Positions 22,617 to 35,099 are shown, numbered from the stretch's first letter. The stretch is 64,000 nt of DNA from Megaleporinus macrocephalus (GCA_021613375.1 CM038719.1:35945747-36009746), one strand, 5' to 3'. The notes: generated from the sequence alone by a model not told the origin. Numbers and translations are program-made.

Positions 22617-25385
22617 TTACATTTACATTTACGGCATTTAGCAGACGCTCTTATCCAGAGCGACTTACAAAAGTGCTTAGTGTTGGTTAGAGTATGAATC
22701 TCTATCTAGTACAAACAGGTTTAAGTCCAAAGCACTCTATACTCAAACACTGCCATAAACACAGGGCCAGTGCTGATACCTAGAAAAAAGACAATGCAAT
22801 ACCTAGCAAGACTGGAACACCTACAGAGAAGAGAACAAATACAAGACTACATACAGTACAAGTGCATTACTTAGCCAGTGCTCCTAGAAGATAAAGTGCA
22901 ATTCCAGTTCATACCATACTTTAGTATATTAGTGATTATGTGCTTTACAAAGAGATGGGTCTTCAGTCTGCGTTTGAAGACCGCGAGAGAGTTCGCTGTT
23001 CGGACAGCCAGTGGAAGTTCGTTCCACCATCTGGGTGCCAGGACAGAGAAGCGTTTTGTTGCGTGTCTTCCATGAATCTTAAGTGATGGCGGGTCAAGCC
23101 GAGCCGTACTTGAAGCCCGAAGGGCTCGAGGTGCGGTTCGACTTTTGACCATTGCCATAAGGTAAGCAGGAGCTGGTCCATTCTTGGCTTTGTAGGCAAG
23201 CATCAGAACTTTAAACTGAATGAGAGCAGCTACAGGAAGCCAGTGAAGGGAGCGCAGCAGTGGTGTGACATGAGTGAACTTGGGAAGATTGAAGACGAGC
23301 CGTGCTGCTGCATTCTGGATCAGTTGTAAGGGCCTGATGGCCTGCAGAGGAAGACCAGCCAGGAGTGAGTTGCAGTAGTCCAGCCTTGAAATGACAAGAG
23401 ACTGGACGAGCACCTGGGAGGCCTCCTGAGAGAGGAAGGGTCGGATGCGTCTGATGTTGTGGAGAATGTATCTGCATGACCGAGTCAGGTTCGTAATATG
23501 GACTGAGAACGATAACTGGTCATCCAGAGTCACACCAAGGTTTCTTGCATCTTTAGACGGAACAATCAAAGAGTTCTCGAATGAGATGGCAAGATCCTGC
23601 TGAGGACGTGTAGTTGCAGGGATGAACAGCAGCTCAGTCTTGCTGGGAATGAGCTTCAGATGATGAGCTGTCATCCATGAAGAGATGTCGGTCAGACATG
23701 CAGAGATACGACTGCAAACCTGAGTGTCAGATGGTGGGAAGGAAAGCATTAGTTGAGTGTCATCAGCATAGCAGTGGTAAGAGAAACCATGAGAGGTAAT
23801 TACATCACCAAGAGAACGGGTGTAGAGTGTAAAGAGGAGTGGACCTAGCACTGAGCCTTGAGGGACACCAGTGAGGAGCCTGCAAGGAGCAGATGTAGAC
23901 CCTCTCCATGTTACCTGGTAAGACCGCCCCTCTAGATAGGACTCAAACCACTTCCATGCAGAGCCCGTGATTCCCAAGTCAGCGAGGACAGACAAAAGGA
24001 TCTTGTGGTTCACTGTGTCGAAAGCTGCAGAGAGGTCCAGAAGGATCACAACCGATGACAGTTTGGATGATCTTGCAGTCTGGAGCTTCTCAGTCACCGC
24101 TATGAGGGCTGTTTCTGTTGAGTGCGCTGGTTTGAAGCCAGACTGGTTGGGGTCCTGGAGCAGGTTCTGGGTCAGAAAGGGAGACAGTTGGTTATAAACA
24201 GCACGCTCAAGAATTTTTGATAGAAAAGAAAGGAGTGATACCGGCCGGTAGTTGCAGACATCTGAGCTGTCCAGTGTGGGCTTCTTCAGAATTGGAACCA
24301 CTCTGGCAGTCTTGAATGCGGCTGGGACCCGTCCTGATGACAAGGAGCTGTTTATGATGAATGTGATGAAGGGCAGCAGATCCATGGAGACTGTCTGGAA
24401 GAGTGTGGATGGAATGGGATCCAGTGGGCAGGTGGTCGGGTTGCTGGATTTAAGTAGCTGTAGGACCTTGTCTGTGGAAAGAGGAGAGAAGCATGTTAAG
24501 GAATTATTGGTAAGAGGATGAGTATTGGTGAGGGAAGTGGAGCAAGAGGAAAACGACTGGCGGATTTTGTTAACCTTCTCCTCAAAGAAGGTGACAAAAT
24601 CCTCTGGGGTAAGGGAAGAGGGTGGTGGGGGAGAGGGGGGTTTGAGAAGAGAGGAGAAAATACTAAAGAGCTTGCGTGGATCAGATGATGCTTCCAGTTT
24701 CTCCTTGTAGAAGGATGACTTGGCAGCAGTAACCTCCGTTGAGAACTTGTAGAGGAGAGCTTGGTAGGAGTGTAGGTCAGAGTCAAGCTGGGACTTCCTC
24801 CACTTCCTCTCTGCCTTCCTTAGCTCTCTCCGGTTGCTGCATAGGACTTCAGTCAGCCACGGGGCAGGTTAAGAGGATCTAGCTGGCCTGGAGGACAGAG
24901 GACACAGAAGGTTAACTGCAGATGAGAGTGAAGAAAACAATGTATCTGTGGCTGTATCCAAAGAAAGAGAAAGAAAAGAATCAGGATGTGGAAGGGTAGT
25001 AAGGACAGTTGAAGCGAGAGACGAGTGAAAAATGGAGTGCAGGTTGCGTCGAGTGAAGGACGAGCCTGAAGAAGAGGCATTAACAGCGAGAGCAGTGAGG
25101 GAGAGTGTGAAAGATAGAAAGTGGTGATCTGAGCAGTGTATGGGGGTTACTGTCATATCCAGCGCTGGGACAGGTCTGCTGAAAATCAGGTCTAGGACGT
25201 TGCCTGCTCTGTGCGTTGAAGGGGTCTGGTTGAGTGCAAGGTCGAAGGATGACAGCAGCGGTTCAAGACCTGATGACTGCAGCTTATTTGATGGAAGATT
25301 AAAGTCACCAAGGAGAATGAGCGGGGTTCCATCAATGGGGAAGAGACTCAGAAGAACATCCAGCTCATCTATGAAGTTACCTTAC
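22617..25385 (-). pseudogene. L2-like LINE, 5'-truncated, inserted into a Tc1 element
   Basis: The reverse-transcriptase frame 24385-22871 (504 codons) has the core motifs NYRPVSLLSF, ILLDLSAAFDTVNH, GVPQGSVLGPLLF and the catalytic YADDTQL, followed by the usual C-terminal region (WNELPLAVR). Upstream, out-of-frame sequence to 25385 contains endonuclease pieces ([16 protein letters not shown]). The 3' end at 22617 has the TTACATTTAC tail and the GCATTTAGCAGACGCTC segment common in fish L2-type elements. The RT frame is long and open, so the insertion looks fairly young, but the endonuclease N-terminus is missing. Confidence 0.92.
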
Positions 25386-25765
25386 CAGCAGAGAATGCTC
25401 TGGCATGCTTTATATAATAAAAGCAAGGATGAATGGACAGTCATTCTTGATAAAAATCTGCTGTCATCTACTAGGATGATGAAGATGAAGCAAGGGTGGA
25501 CATTTCAGCAAGACAATGATCTCAAACACACAGCCAAGGAAACTCTCAACTGGTTTCAGAGAAAGAGCATAAAGCTGCTAGAATGGCCGAGCCAATCACA
25601 TGACCTGAATCCAACTGAAAATCTATGGAAGGAACTACAAGTCGGAGTTCATAGAAGGAGTGCACAGAATCTTCAAGATTTAAAGAGAGTTTGTGTGGAA
25701 GAATGGGACAAAATCACACCTGAGCGATGCATGCGACTAGTTCTCCATACAGGAGGCATCTAGAA
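25386..25765 (+). pseudogene. Tc1-like transposase, 3' part
   Basis: Continues the Tc1 frame broken at 22614: [15 protein letters not shown], then [11 protein letters not shown] and LNPTENLW, which carry the second Asp-type motif and the terminal Glu-type motif of the DDE/DDD catalytic set, ending HTGGI and stop at 25763. Split by the LINE, so inactive. Confidence 0.9.
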
Positions 25766-25956
25766 GCTGTAATCACCAACGACTTTTTCCCTGTGTCATT
25801 TTTCATTATTACTCATAACTTAATTTATGGACAACTATGGTTTGATTTCTTTGCATGTGTGGATTGGATGGGTTGTTACCGACATCTGGTGAGAATGTCA
25901 ATCAACAGCACCTTTAGAAATATGTTTAATTAGAAAATTGGTGACATGTTCAATAC

Positions 25957-26340
25957 TTATTCAATTCAATAATCCTTCATTAGTCCCACAATGGGGACAT
26001 TTCAATGCCATCAACCGGTCCGTACATACAAGTACAAGGTAAGCGGGGAGAGTTGGGAGGGAGGACAGGACAGGAAGACAGGTAGAAAATAAGAAGGGAT
26101 ACATGGGGGGGGGGGGGGGGGGGAGAGGGGAAAAAGACAATACCCCCAGACTGCACTCCTAAGAGAAAAGTGTGGGAACAAAATAATAAACCTCCGCTTA
26201 TATGCACATTCAACACATTAAACAGAACAAGCTACAGGTAAGGGGGGAGGGGAGTGGACCAAGCAAACCAGCAGCCATCTGGTATGCAGCCAGTTTCAAG
26301 TGCATCAGACGCGTCTGTGAGAGCGCCGGAAACTGCATAC
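25957..26340. repeat. Possible LINE 3' UTR remnant with a poly-G run
   Basis: TTCATTAGTCCCACAATGGG resembles the 3' UTR of fish non-LTR elements. A run of about 19 G lies at 26105-26123. Class is uncertain. Confidence 0.4.
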
Positions 26341-26367
26341 CAGTCAGTATCCATATCATTTCACCCG

Positions 26368-26369
<2 letters not shown>

Positions 26370-26402
<33 letters not shown>
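26370..26402. repeat. (GT)n microsatellite
   Basis: About 15 GT steps. Confidence 0.95.
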
Positions 26403-26488
26403 TGTGAGAGAGTTTAAAAGTATTTTGAACCTACATGGTCTTTTAGATGAAGCTCTCTGAGGTGTGAGGTTTGTGGTTTGTTATGTTC

Positions 26489-26504
26489 TAGCACCACCTG
26501 CTGT
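26489..26504 (-). promoter_or_regulatory. Diverged CTCF-like motif near V06
   Basis: TAGCACCACCTGCTGT keeps 13 of 16 positions of the family B motif beside a heavily decayed V relic. Confidence 0.3.
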
Positions 26505-26597
26505 TCTTGACAGTAACTGGCTACATTTTAAAGTGTGCTCTGTTATTTAAACAGCTCTAGTCAGTTCTTATGCAGCTGCTTCACATTTGTGTTATCA

Positions 26598-26665
26598 CCC
26601 TGCTGTCACACCCAGCTGAGTCCTGTACAGTCCAGCCAGACATCTTCAGAAACACTATGTTTTTA
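26598..26665 (-). pseudogene. IGHV: V06, family B FR3 relic
   Basis: The complement still reads like KNIVFLKMSG and QDSAG, the decayed FR3 end of a family B segment. RSS and all other parts are lost. Confidence 0.6.
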
Positions 26666-26704
26666 GAACTGTATGACAGCATGTAGTAACATCTGAATAT
26701 TATG

Positions 26705-27218
26705 TACACTACAGCTCAAAAGTTCGGGATCACAGTGAAATGTTCTTGTTTTAATGGAGTATCTTCCTTCCTTAACACAACAATGGTCTGACGGGTCTCT
26801 AAAGAAAGTTGTTTCTTTCTGGTCATTGTGAGTCGGTCAGCAAGCCATCAACTGCTGATGCTTCAGATACTAAACTAACCTAGAATGTTGTTCTCCCTTT
26901 TATGCTCACTTATTAGTAGAATGTTTTTCAGCTGTGCATCACAATTGAGCAAGAGTGTCCTAACAACCAATTAGCCCAATAACATCCTTAACTTGGATTG
27001 GCGGCCGTACCAGGAGATTTAGACAGAGGACTGAGAATTGCTGATAATAGGACTATATGCAAAATAAGCCTCTGTACAAAAATAGACTTTAATACAAACA
27101 TTTTTATTCTTTAAAAATCATCTGATACACTTACATTAATTGTGAAATGGACAGTATTGTTTGTGAATTGCATGAAATTAAATTCTAAAGTGATCCTAAA
27201 CTTTTGAGCGGTAGTGTA
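26705..27218. mobile_element. Tc1/mariner-type MITE
   Basis: Terminal repeats (TACACTACAGCTCAAAAG at the left, CTTTTGAGCGGTAGTGTA at the right) lie at TA dinucleotides. There is no coding sequence. The inner part recurs at 56195-56640 and 60962-61395 with damaged ends. Confidence 0.85.
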
Positions 27219-27219
27219 T

Positions 27220-27984
27220 ATTATATATAGTATATATCTGAGTATACAACAACACCTGAATTGCTACAGTCTGTATATAAATCGATATATACATTATGTC
27301 TTCACTGTCCAAAGAAGAAACAAGTATCTCCATTTGTGTCAATTTTCATTTGTTCTATATGATTTGAACTCAACAGCTGATCTTTATATCATGTGAAAGA
27401 GTTCTGAAGAATGGACCAATAGAATTAATCCAAACATACTTAGAATTAAACTTTTTTTTTTCACATTAACTTACATTAAAAGGTGAGAATGTTTGTTTTT
27501 GGACTCTCCTGTAAGCTCTGGCAGAGCTAGACTTTTATCCTTGGGGTGGCCAGAGGGTGGCCAGAGGGTGGCCAAAGCTATTTTAGGGAGTCCACAGGCT
27601 TTATGCTGTGTCTAAATTTCACAACAGCTTGAAAGTAATCTACATTCAAGCCTGACGAGTGGACTGATTTAAAAAATGCTCAAAAACTGCTTCAAACAAA
27701 CTATATTGTCCTTAACTCACATTAAAAGTGAACGCCCTGTCTTGTTTACGTCGTCCTGTCTTTGCCATGTGCGTCTGTTTTTGTTGGTCATCCTCGTATA
27801 TTTAAACCCTCTGTTTTACTCCTATGGTTGGCTGATATTGTGTGGATATTGAGCTGCTCGCATTCTTTGTGTGATTCCTGTGTCGAGTATGGATTATAAT
27901 AAAACCCTGCGTTTGTATCCGCCTTGACTGCTTATGCCTGCTTCCCCGCCACATGCAGTTAATATATAGTTAATTTGTTCCTAG
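27220..27984. other. Mixed unassigned sequence with a possible LTR fragment
   Basis: A GGGTGGCCAGA triplication lies at 27540-27575. From about 27735 to 27955 the sequence (CTGTCTTGTTTACGTC, then AATAAAACCCTGCGTTTG) has the look of an LTR end with a poly(A) signal. This is tentative. Confidence 0.3.
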
Positions 27985-28640
27985 CTGGATTGATCACTGT
28001 AATGGTCTGGCCCACTGGATTCCCCTAAAAGACAAACAGCTTCAGTTAATTTAAGATACAGCTGCCAAAGTTCTCACTAGGGGTAAAAACAGGGAACACA
28101 TCACCCCCATTCTTACGTCCTTACACTGGATACCAGTATGTCAGAATAGATTTTAAGGTACTATTACTGGTCTATAAATTGATGAACGGTGTAGGACCAG
28201 TATATTTATCTGATATACTTCAGCACTGAGACGAGCAGAATTCTCAGATCGATAGGAACCAGTCAGTTAGTCCTGACTAAGGTAAAGACTAAACATGGAG
28301 AGGCAGTGTGGAGCTCAGGAGTGTTCAACATTGATCCTGAAGATCTATTCTCATCTAACACGCGTGATCCAGTTAAAGGCCTTCAGGGGCTTCTGACTCT
28401 AAGAGCCAGGTGTGTTGAACCTGAACTCTCCAGGGTGGTAGATCTCCTGGACCAGGACTGAGCAGCCCTGGCTTATTTACTATGCTGCTGTCAAATAGAA
28501 CCAGGGAGCATTAGATGAGTCCTGACACCAGACACTTTTCAATCCAGGCTGAAAATGTTTCTGTTTGAACAGCTTTCAGCTAATTTAATGTTTAAAGTCC
28601 TCTCTTTTAAATCTAAAGTTGATGTTCATGTTCTTGCCAT
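27985..28640 (+). pseudogene. Decayed LINE reverse-transcriptase C-terminus
   Basis: Broken frames resemble the region after the RT core of L2/CR1-like elements (pieces like TPILTSLHWIPV). Many stops and shifts mark it as an old remnant. Confidence 0.6.
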
Positions 28641-28917
28641 GTTTAGTATTTAATATTTTCCTCTATTTTAATTTGAATTGTCTTTGCAGTATGGAAATAT
28701 ATTTACATTGCCTCATCTTTTTGTTTTTGTTAATTTATATTGTCTTTCAGCGCTGTTGATTCTTAAACACCTTTAAAGATAATAGCCATGAGGGCTGCTT
28801 ACAGGGTCTGGGAGTGCCTGTTTATATTCTGGGAAAGAGCTGATAACAGCAGCTGTCCTCTGTAAATGAATGAGGGAGTGTTTTTGTACAGCTCTGTCAC
28901 TGTTTTCTATCACTGTG

Positions 28918-29365
28918 ACTCTCTAGCACAATAATACACAGCAGTGTCTTCAATCTTCAGACTGTTCATCTGTAAGTACAGCTGACTGCTGGAGTCGGAT
29001 CTGGAGATGGTAAATCTTCCCTGCACTGACTGGGAATAAGAGATGGGCGAGTTGGATGTGCCAAGATATGCAATCCATTCCAGTCCTTTTCCAGGAGCCT
29101 GTCTGATCCAGGCCATATAATAGCTCCTGAATGAGGATCCAGAAGCTGTACAGGTCAGTTTATGAGACTCTCCAGGTTTTTTAAGCACAGCTTCAGACTG
29201 AGTGAAAGTCTGACTCTGAAAACCTGCAGAAAAGAAGAAGAATGAAAGTTCTGAATGAAACATGATCACAGAAAGAGTTTCTCTGTATTTTACTCTCTTA
29301 TTCAAAACCTGACACGTACATGGAAGACTAGTGAGCATCAGCAGTATAAGAGATGTACTGAACAT
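28918..29365 (-). CDS. IGHV: V07, family A IGHV, apparently functional
   Basis: Leader 29320-29365 and V exon 28918-29223, separated by a 96-bp intron. Framework is intact ([36 protein letters not shown]). CDR1 SYYMA, preceded by SGSSFR instead of SGFTFS, and CDR2 [11 protein letters not shown] make it the most divergent intact family A member. RSS: heptamer 28911-28917, 23-bp spacer, nonamer ACAAAAACA 28879-28887. Octamer 29451-29458. Confidence 0.96.
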
Positions 29366-29787
29366 GGTTGAGGTTGTAGCTGAGCTGATGATCTTCTCTC
29401 TGCAGGTCTCTCAGTGCTGTTCAGCATCTCTTCATAAAGAGAGGAGGAGGATTTGCATAATTACAGTTTCAGATTGATTACCTCACTCGTCTCTGAACTG
29501 TATGTACTTATATGGACCTATTCAACCCAGACTGTTTATCTATAGATTCTAAGATTCTATAGATTCTTCATTCCTTATTATTATATATTCTGAAAATAAT
29601 GATATGAGAGCTTTTGATCATCCATACAACAGTGGAAGCACTAATACTAATACTAATGTTGATAGGACCACCAGCACAGAGGCCTTTAAACTATATAAGA
29701 GTTGCAGGACCAAATCTATCATATTATATGAAATATATAACCTCTCAGTTCATAGTTTGATAAAAGCTGCATTGTATTTTGATGTTG

Positions 29788-29803
29788 TAGTGCCTCCTGC
29801 TGG
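29788..29803 (-). promoter_or_regulatory. CTCF-like motif near V08
   Basis: TAGTGCCTCCTGCTGG persists beside a segment that has lost its nonamer. Confidence 0.5.
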
Positions 29804-29866
29804 TCTATATTCGAACTCAGTTCCCTTGTTTTAACCACTCTGTGCAGCTGGTTCACATGTTTGTAT

Positions 29867-29990
29867 CACTGTGGTTTCTTACACAGTAATAAACAGTCAA
29901 GCCCGTGAAGTCAAGCCGGTCAGCTTCAGATACACCATGTTTTTAGATTGACATCCATCAGTTTGCATCTGGGAAGGCAAACATGCCAGT
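29867..29990 (-). pseudogene. IGHV: V08, truncated family B segment
   Basis: A heptamer (29867-29873) and a short FR3 end remain, with an internal deletion in the YYC-proximal codons. The nonamer is deleted. At about 29950 it joins the TCTGGGAAGGCAAAC segment shared with V04. Confidence 0.8.
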
Positions 29991-30600
29991 CACTTTTAAC
30001 AACTTAAAACAATCCAAAGCATACATTTCAGGTTTATTCATTCAATTTTTTTTTTGAGGTATAAATAATAATATAAATAATAATACATTGCTAACTGATG
30101 TTAGCTGGGAGTAGAAATGTTGTATGGTGAGGCTCTTTAGATCGTCAACATAGGTTGTGAACAGGAATGCAAATGTATCTTAGAATATCATCACTGTCTA
30201 ACGAAAGAATCATTAAAACAATAGCGTTACAGTTCGACAAATACATCCATTACTTTTAGTTCATGTAAAGAGGTTTTATTCTAAGCAGTATTGGAGCATT
30301 TCTATTGGCCCATTCGTCATTAACTTTCACACAAAGAAAACTTCAGCTATGAACCTTAAATCAAGTTGAAGCCCAGTATAATGCAGTTCATGTGTATATC
30401 AACTTAATTTTGAGGTCAATGAACTTTCTGCTTCTCATCATCCAAAGAATCTCAAACCCAGTCAGTGATGTAGAGGTTACACTGCTGCATTCAATAAGCA
30501 CACATGAGCAGAGGAGTCAAGTAACAAAGTACAAAAACTTTATTACCTTACTTAAGTAGAAAATTTGGTTATTTATACTTTACTGGAGTAATTATTTTTA
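29991..30600. other. No feature recognised
   Basis: AT-rich spacer with no Ig or transposon signature identified. Confidence 0.5.
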
Positions 30601-30900
30601 ATTTACACTCCATTATCAGTACTTTCTACTCCTTACATTTACACTCCATTATCAGTACTTTCTACTCCTTACATTTACACTCCATTATCAGTACTTTCTA
30701 CTCCTTACATTTACACTCCACTATCAGTACTTTCTACTCCTTACATTTACACTCCATTATCAGTACTTTCTACTCCTTACATTTACACTCCATTATCAGT
30801 ACTTTCTACTCCTTACATTTACACTCCATTATCAGTACGTTCTACTCCTTACATTTACATTCCATTATCTGTACTTTCTACTCCTTACATTATCAGTCCT
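30600..30900. repeat. 36-bp minisatellite, about 8 copies
   Basis: The unit contains TTACACTCCATTATCAGTAC followed by TTTCTACTCC, in head-to-tail order with few substitutions and no unique spacers. Confidence 0.95.
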
Positions 30901-32026
30901 ATTTCATTTCAGCGTGTGTTCATTCATGTACATTTACATTCCAGTAAAGATTATTGATAACATGCCTTTGAAGTTTGACTTTTTGTACCAATTTAATACT
31001 TATAGACAACTAGTCATCATATCTTCCTCTCCATGAAACACATGTTAATGTTCAGTAGTACACAGATATGCTTCTTTAATATATTTACATTGTACTGAAC
31101 TACATTCATGTTCAATGGGTTTATATGCGGCTGAAACAGGAAGCCTAGCGCATCCCAAATTTATCAACATTAACATTTAAATATAACATCATAGTCATTA
31201 TGGCTTTAAGAAGAATGGGTTTTTTTGGGGGAGGTGGGCTAGTGCACTATAGACCCCTGTGGTGTGGCCTAAGCTTTAATGACATTTTTTCTTTACATTA
31301 CTTTTACACTTTAAATAAACTTCTAAAGAAGTATTTTTAAAGGCTAGTATCTAAACTTCTGCCTGAGTAATGAATGTAAATACTTTTGACACCTTTGTAC
31401 TTTAGGGATGTCTGTACAGATTCTCCTGCCTAACAATGTCTACCTATTCTAATCTCAGACAGCATCAACTTTCAAGAAATTTATGGAAATCTAGTAAATG
31501 CCAGTTAAACACTATATAATATATACTTTATGTGCTTGTTTATGTGAAGTGTGTATTAGGAGTATATTACAGTATGTATGATCAGAGGACACTGTCTGAA
31601 TCCTGCAGGTTATATACAATTTGATATCGTATATATCAGTTTATCTACAGTAAGGCAAACAACACTGTCAGAACTGAGTTAGGGCACATTATATTACAGC
31701 TTATATACGAATACAGTGTCGCTGTCCAAAATATACTTGTTTTTCTTTGTACAGTGAAAATATAGCAATGATTTTCAACAAAGCTATTATGCATACATTA
31801 TATGACCTGTGGACTAAAAGAAAAGAGCCACAAAGAAGGCTAGTTACACTGAATTAGACTGAAAGTACAGTATGTTTTTTGTTTTACTATAAAATTGTCA
31901 TTTTGGAATTTTTTTTGCAAGAAGTTAATTAAATTGTAGACACTGTTACTTAAATTACTTTTTCTTTTCTGGGATAGGATTACAGAACTGAAAACAACAG
32001 CTGTCCTCTGTAAATGAATGAGGGAG
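30901..32026. other. V-flanking sequence, paralogous to 42350-42866 and 46018-46260
   Basis: The second half (31430-32000) matches the sequence on both sides of the LINE at 42868-46018 and so shows the pre-insertion state. It holds no gene. Confidence 0.75.
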
Positions 32027-32350
32027 TGTTTTTGTACAGCTCTGTCACTGTTTTCTGTATGTACTTGTTAGTAGGTAGATCACCACCTGGTAGGTTATTA
32101 GTAGGTAACATAGCCAAACAATGATGGTTAACGAATGTTAAGTGGCTAAATTAGTCTTTGGGGAGAAAACTGTGCTTAACTAGCCAATATTAGCATTATT
32201 AGCTAACATCATGTAGCTAACACTGCCTCTCCATCTCTTTATAAGACCCTAAAGACCAATAACAGAATAAAGCTCTGCTATAAGGTCATGAATTATGGCT
32301 TTATGTTCACTCTTCAAGCTGTTTATTTGTAAGTACAGCTGAAAACTGTG
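32027..32350 (-). pseudogene. IGHV: V09, family A relic: nonamer and FR3 scrap
   Basis: The family A nonamer (32027-32035) and most of the spacer are preserved, but the heptamer and nearly all of V are deleted. A faint FR3 match (the [10 protein letters not shown] region) survives at about 32308-32340. Confidence 0.65.
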
Positions 32351-32466
32351 AATAGTGGTTATACTAAAGTAGGCAGGACCAAAAAAAACCTCAACCTAAG
32401 AGTTAATATCTAACCAGTAAAGGTTTCCAAGTTTAATAATAAAACCTGCAGTGTATTATGATGTTC

Positions 32467-32482
32467 TAGTGCCTCCTGCTGG
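32467..32482 (-). promoter_or_regulatory. CTCF-like motif near V10
   Basis: TAGTGCCTCCTGCTGG, in the same relative position as at other family B segments. Confidence 0.5.
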
Positions 32483-32568
32483 TCTATATATGACATCAGT
32501 TGCCTTGTTTTAAGCACTCTGGTGAGGGTTTTTTGTGTGTGTGCAGCTGGTGCACATGTTTGCACCAC

Positions 32569-32957
32569 TGTAATAAACAGCCTGCGCAGTCAAGTCGGTC
32601 AGCTTCTGGTGAGTTACAAACCTCCCTCAACAGGGATTGTTCAATTGTTCTCATAAACAATTCTACTGGCATCAGACCAGATCACCCCAATGCGCTCCGG
32701 AGCTTTTCCAGTCTGTTGTCTGATCCAGTGAATGCTGTGGCCTCCAAAGTTAAATCCAGATCCTCTACAGGAGAGACTCAGAGTTTCTCCAGGTGTTTTC
32801 AGCACAGACTAAGAGGGAATGGACTCAGAAAACATAGAGATGTTAATTACAACCAGTTTATATACAATATTCAGTCCAGTTTTATAGAAACACAGTACAA
32901 CCACATTAAATCCATGAAGGTGAGCAGTAGCAATAATAAGGAGAGCGTGTTCTTCAT
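32569..32957 (-). pseudogene. IGHV: V10, family B pseudogene
   Basis: Leader remnant 32916-32957 (MKNTLSLLLL start, donor region replaced) and V exon about 32569-32840. A TAG stop lies in FR1 after ESIPS. The acceptor region, part of FR3 and the end of V with most of the heptamer are deleted, and the nonamer area is rearranged. FR2 reads GKAPERIG, another variant without the usual Trp. Confidence 0.88.
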
Positions 32958-33659
32958 GGTGAGTGTGGATGAGACTCTACTGCTCCACTCAGCTTCACTT
33001 CCCTTTCTTCTTCAAACTTGAGCTCAAGATATGATCTACTTCTTTCACAATAAGATATTTATGTTAGTTTGTAATGTGTGTATCATTATTTACATCTGTT
33101 CTAATCATACCTGATGTTCTTACTGGTGAAAATACACTGAGTCTTTTACAGAATACCATGTACCACCAATCCATCGACGCCCCTCTTCCCATGTTGGGCT
33201 GAATCCTAAACACCAGCCTGCCTCCTACATAGTGCACTATGTATGAATTTAAATACTGGCTCCTGCATCCCAACAGTACTCAGTATAGCTAAAACTAGTC
33301 TTTTGGGAATGGCACACATCCGTACCGTGTTTGTCTGTAGAAGCTGGAATTACAAACCTTCTGTAGCACATAGTTTTCAGAAAGCAGAGACATTTGAGAC
33401 TCAGCCTGTGTTTGATGCTGCTTCTGATTGAAACACAGACATTTGAAGCATGTAAGACATTCAAGTGAAATATTTTAGACTTCATATTTCAGTTTTGCAG
33501 TCAATCATATCATATTTTAATTCACTACTTTAATTCAAGCCTGTTATAATCTTAGAGCCTTTAATGCAAGGAGGCAAATCCAAAAACAGTGTTAGCATAT
33601 AGTCCAGGGTCAAAACCAGAAAGTAGCAAACAATAGCCAACAATAGCACACGGCCAGAA

Positions 33660-33845
33660 CCAGGAAGCAGGCAGATGTGATCCATCACACCCTGGACATC
33701 AACTGTTCCAGTATCTTCCCTCAGGTCGGCGTTTCAGCCAGTTGAGGATCAAGACCTCCAGACTTCAGAGGAGCTTCTTCCCACACGCCATCACACTCAT
33801 GAACAGCTGAACATCACACACTACATTCAGGATACAGTCTACTAC
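33660..33845 (+). mobile_element. LINE 3' end fragment
   Basis: Paralog of 360-540, leading into the second 58-bp array. Confidence 0.75.
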
Positions 33846-34178
33846 ATACATCCATCTCCAGATGTTCTCTCACTCTTCTTTCTCTGTACAGTCTACTACA
33901 TACATACATCCATATCCAGATGTTCTCTCACTTTTCTTTCTCTGTACAGTCTACTACACACATACATCCATCTCCAGATGTTCTCTCACTCTTCTTTCTC
34001 TGTACAGTCTACTACATACATACATTCATATCCAGATGTTCTCTCACTCTTCTTTCTCTGTACAGTCTACTATATACATACATATCCAGATGTTCTCTCA
34101 CTCTTCTTTCTCTGTACAGTGTACTACATACATACATCCATATCCAGATGTTCTCTCACTCTTCTTTCTCTGTACTGC
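33845..34178 (+). repeat. 58-bp minisatellite, about 6 copies
   Basis: Same LINE-derived unit as at 540. Unlike copy 1, the array is followed by the rest of the LINE UTR (34196-34320), which proves where the unit came from. Confidence 0.92.
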
Positions 34179-34337
34179 ACTTTTATTTAACTGATAGAGA
34201 ACACTCTGTACCACCGTCTCCACCAGAGACTCTTCTGTTCTTCATATTTATATCTATTTAATTCAGTCTGCACTGTCCTTCACTGCTGCACTTTACTTTT
34301 AACATACAATTCTGCACATGTTCAGTTTACAGGTGTG

Positions 34338-34339
34338 TC

Positions 34340-34388
<49 letters not shown>
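34338..34388. repeat. (GT)n microsatellite
   Basis: Counterpart of 1212-1330, without the interruptions. Confidence 0.95.
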
Positions 34389-34389
<1 letters not shown>

Positions 34390-34776
34390 TGGTGTTTAAA
34401 TGCTTTTATAATTAACGGGTCAAAACTGACCCATAAGACAATCTTTGTCCTCTATTGGTGTACAGCTCACATGGAAACATTAACAAAAACAAAGTATCAC
34501 TTTTTCTAATGATGGGGTCTCTTTAGGAAAAGTCCTAAAATTTCAAATTGGAAAAAGATAGTTTAAGGTGTTTTTTACAGCTGAACATGGTAGCAGGTCA
34601 GTTTTGACCCGCAAGACAACACAAGGGTTAATGTTATGTCTGATCAGTGTATATGTGTATTTCATATGTAAGAACTTATAAATAATAATAATATGCCCCA
34701 TAAATATTACAAACTGATGTGAAGAACCTACATGTAATAACTATGTATCACATATATTACAGCATTCTGATACAGA

Positions 34777-34783
<7 letters not shown>

Positions 34784-34857
<74 letters not shown>
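34784..34857. repeat. (AT)n microsatellite
   Basis: About 37 steps. The paralogous site near 1760 has only about seven. Confidence 0.97.
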
Positions 34858-34859
<2 letters not shown>

Positions 34860-35099
34860 CCCACCAACCCAATATCATAACCCCCCCCCCATATTAACAT
34901 CCCCTCATATTAACTGTAGTTCTACATTCACTCAGCTACACAGACGCAATAGAATGTTAGAATGTGAACTTCTGCCGCGACGTCATAATCACTAAGGCGT
35001 ACAGTGTGTGATGTCATAAAGAAGAAGATGTGTGAAGTTGTGCGTGTGGTCAGTTTCTGATCATTCTGAGTTGGAGCATCGAGAAGGATAAACCTAAAG

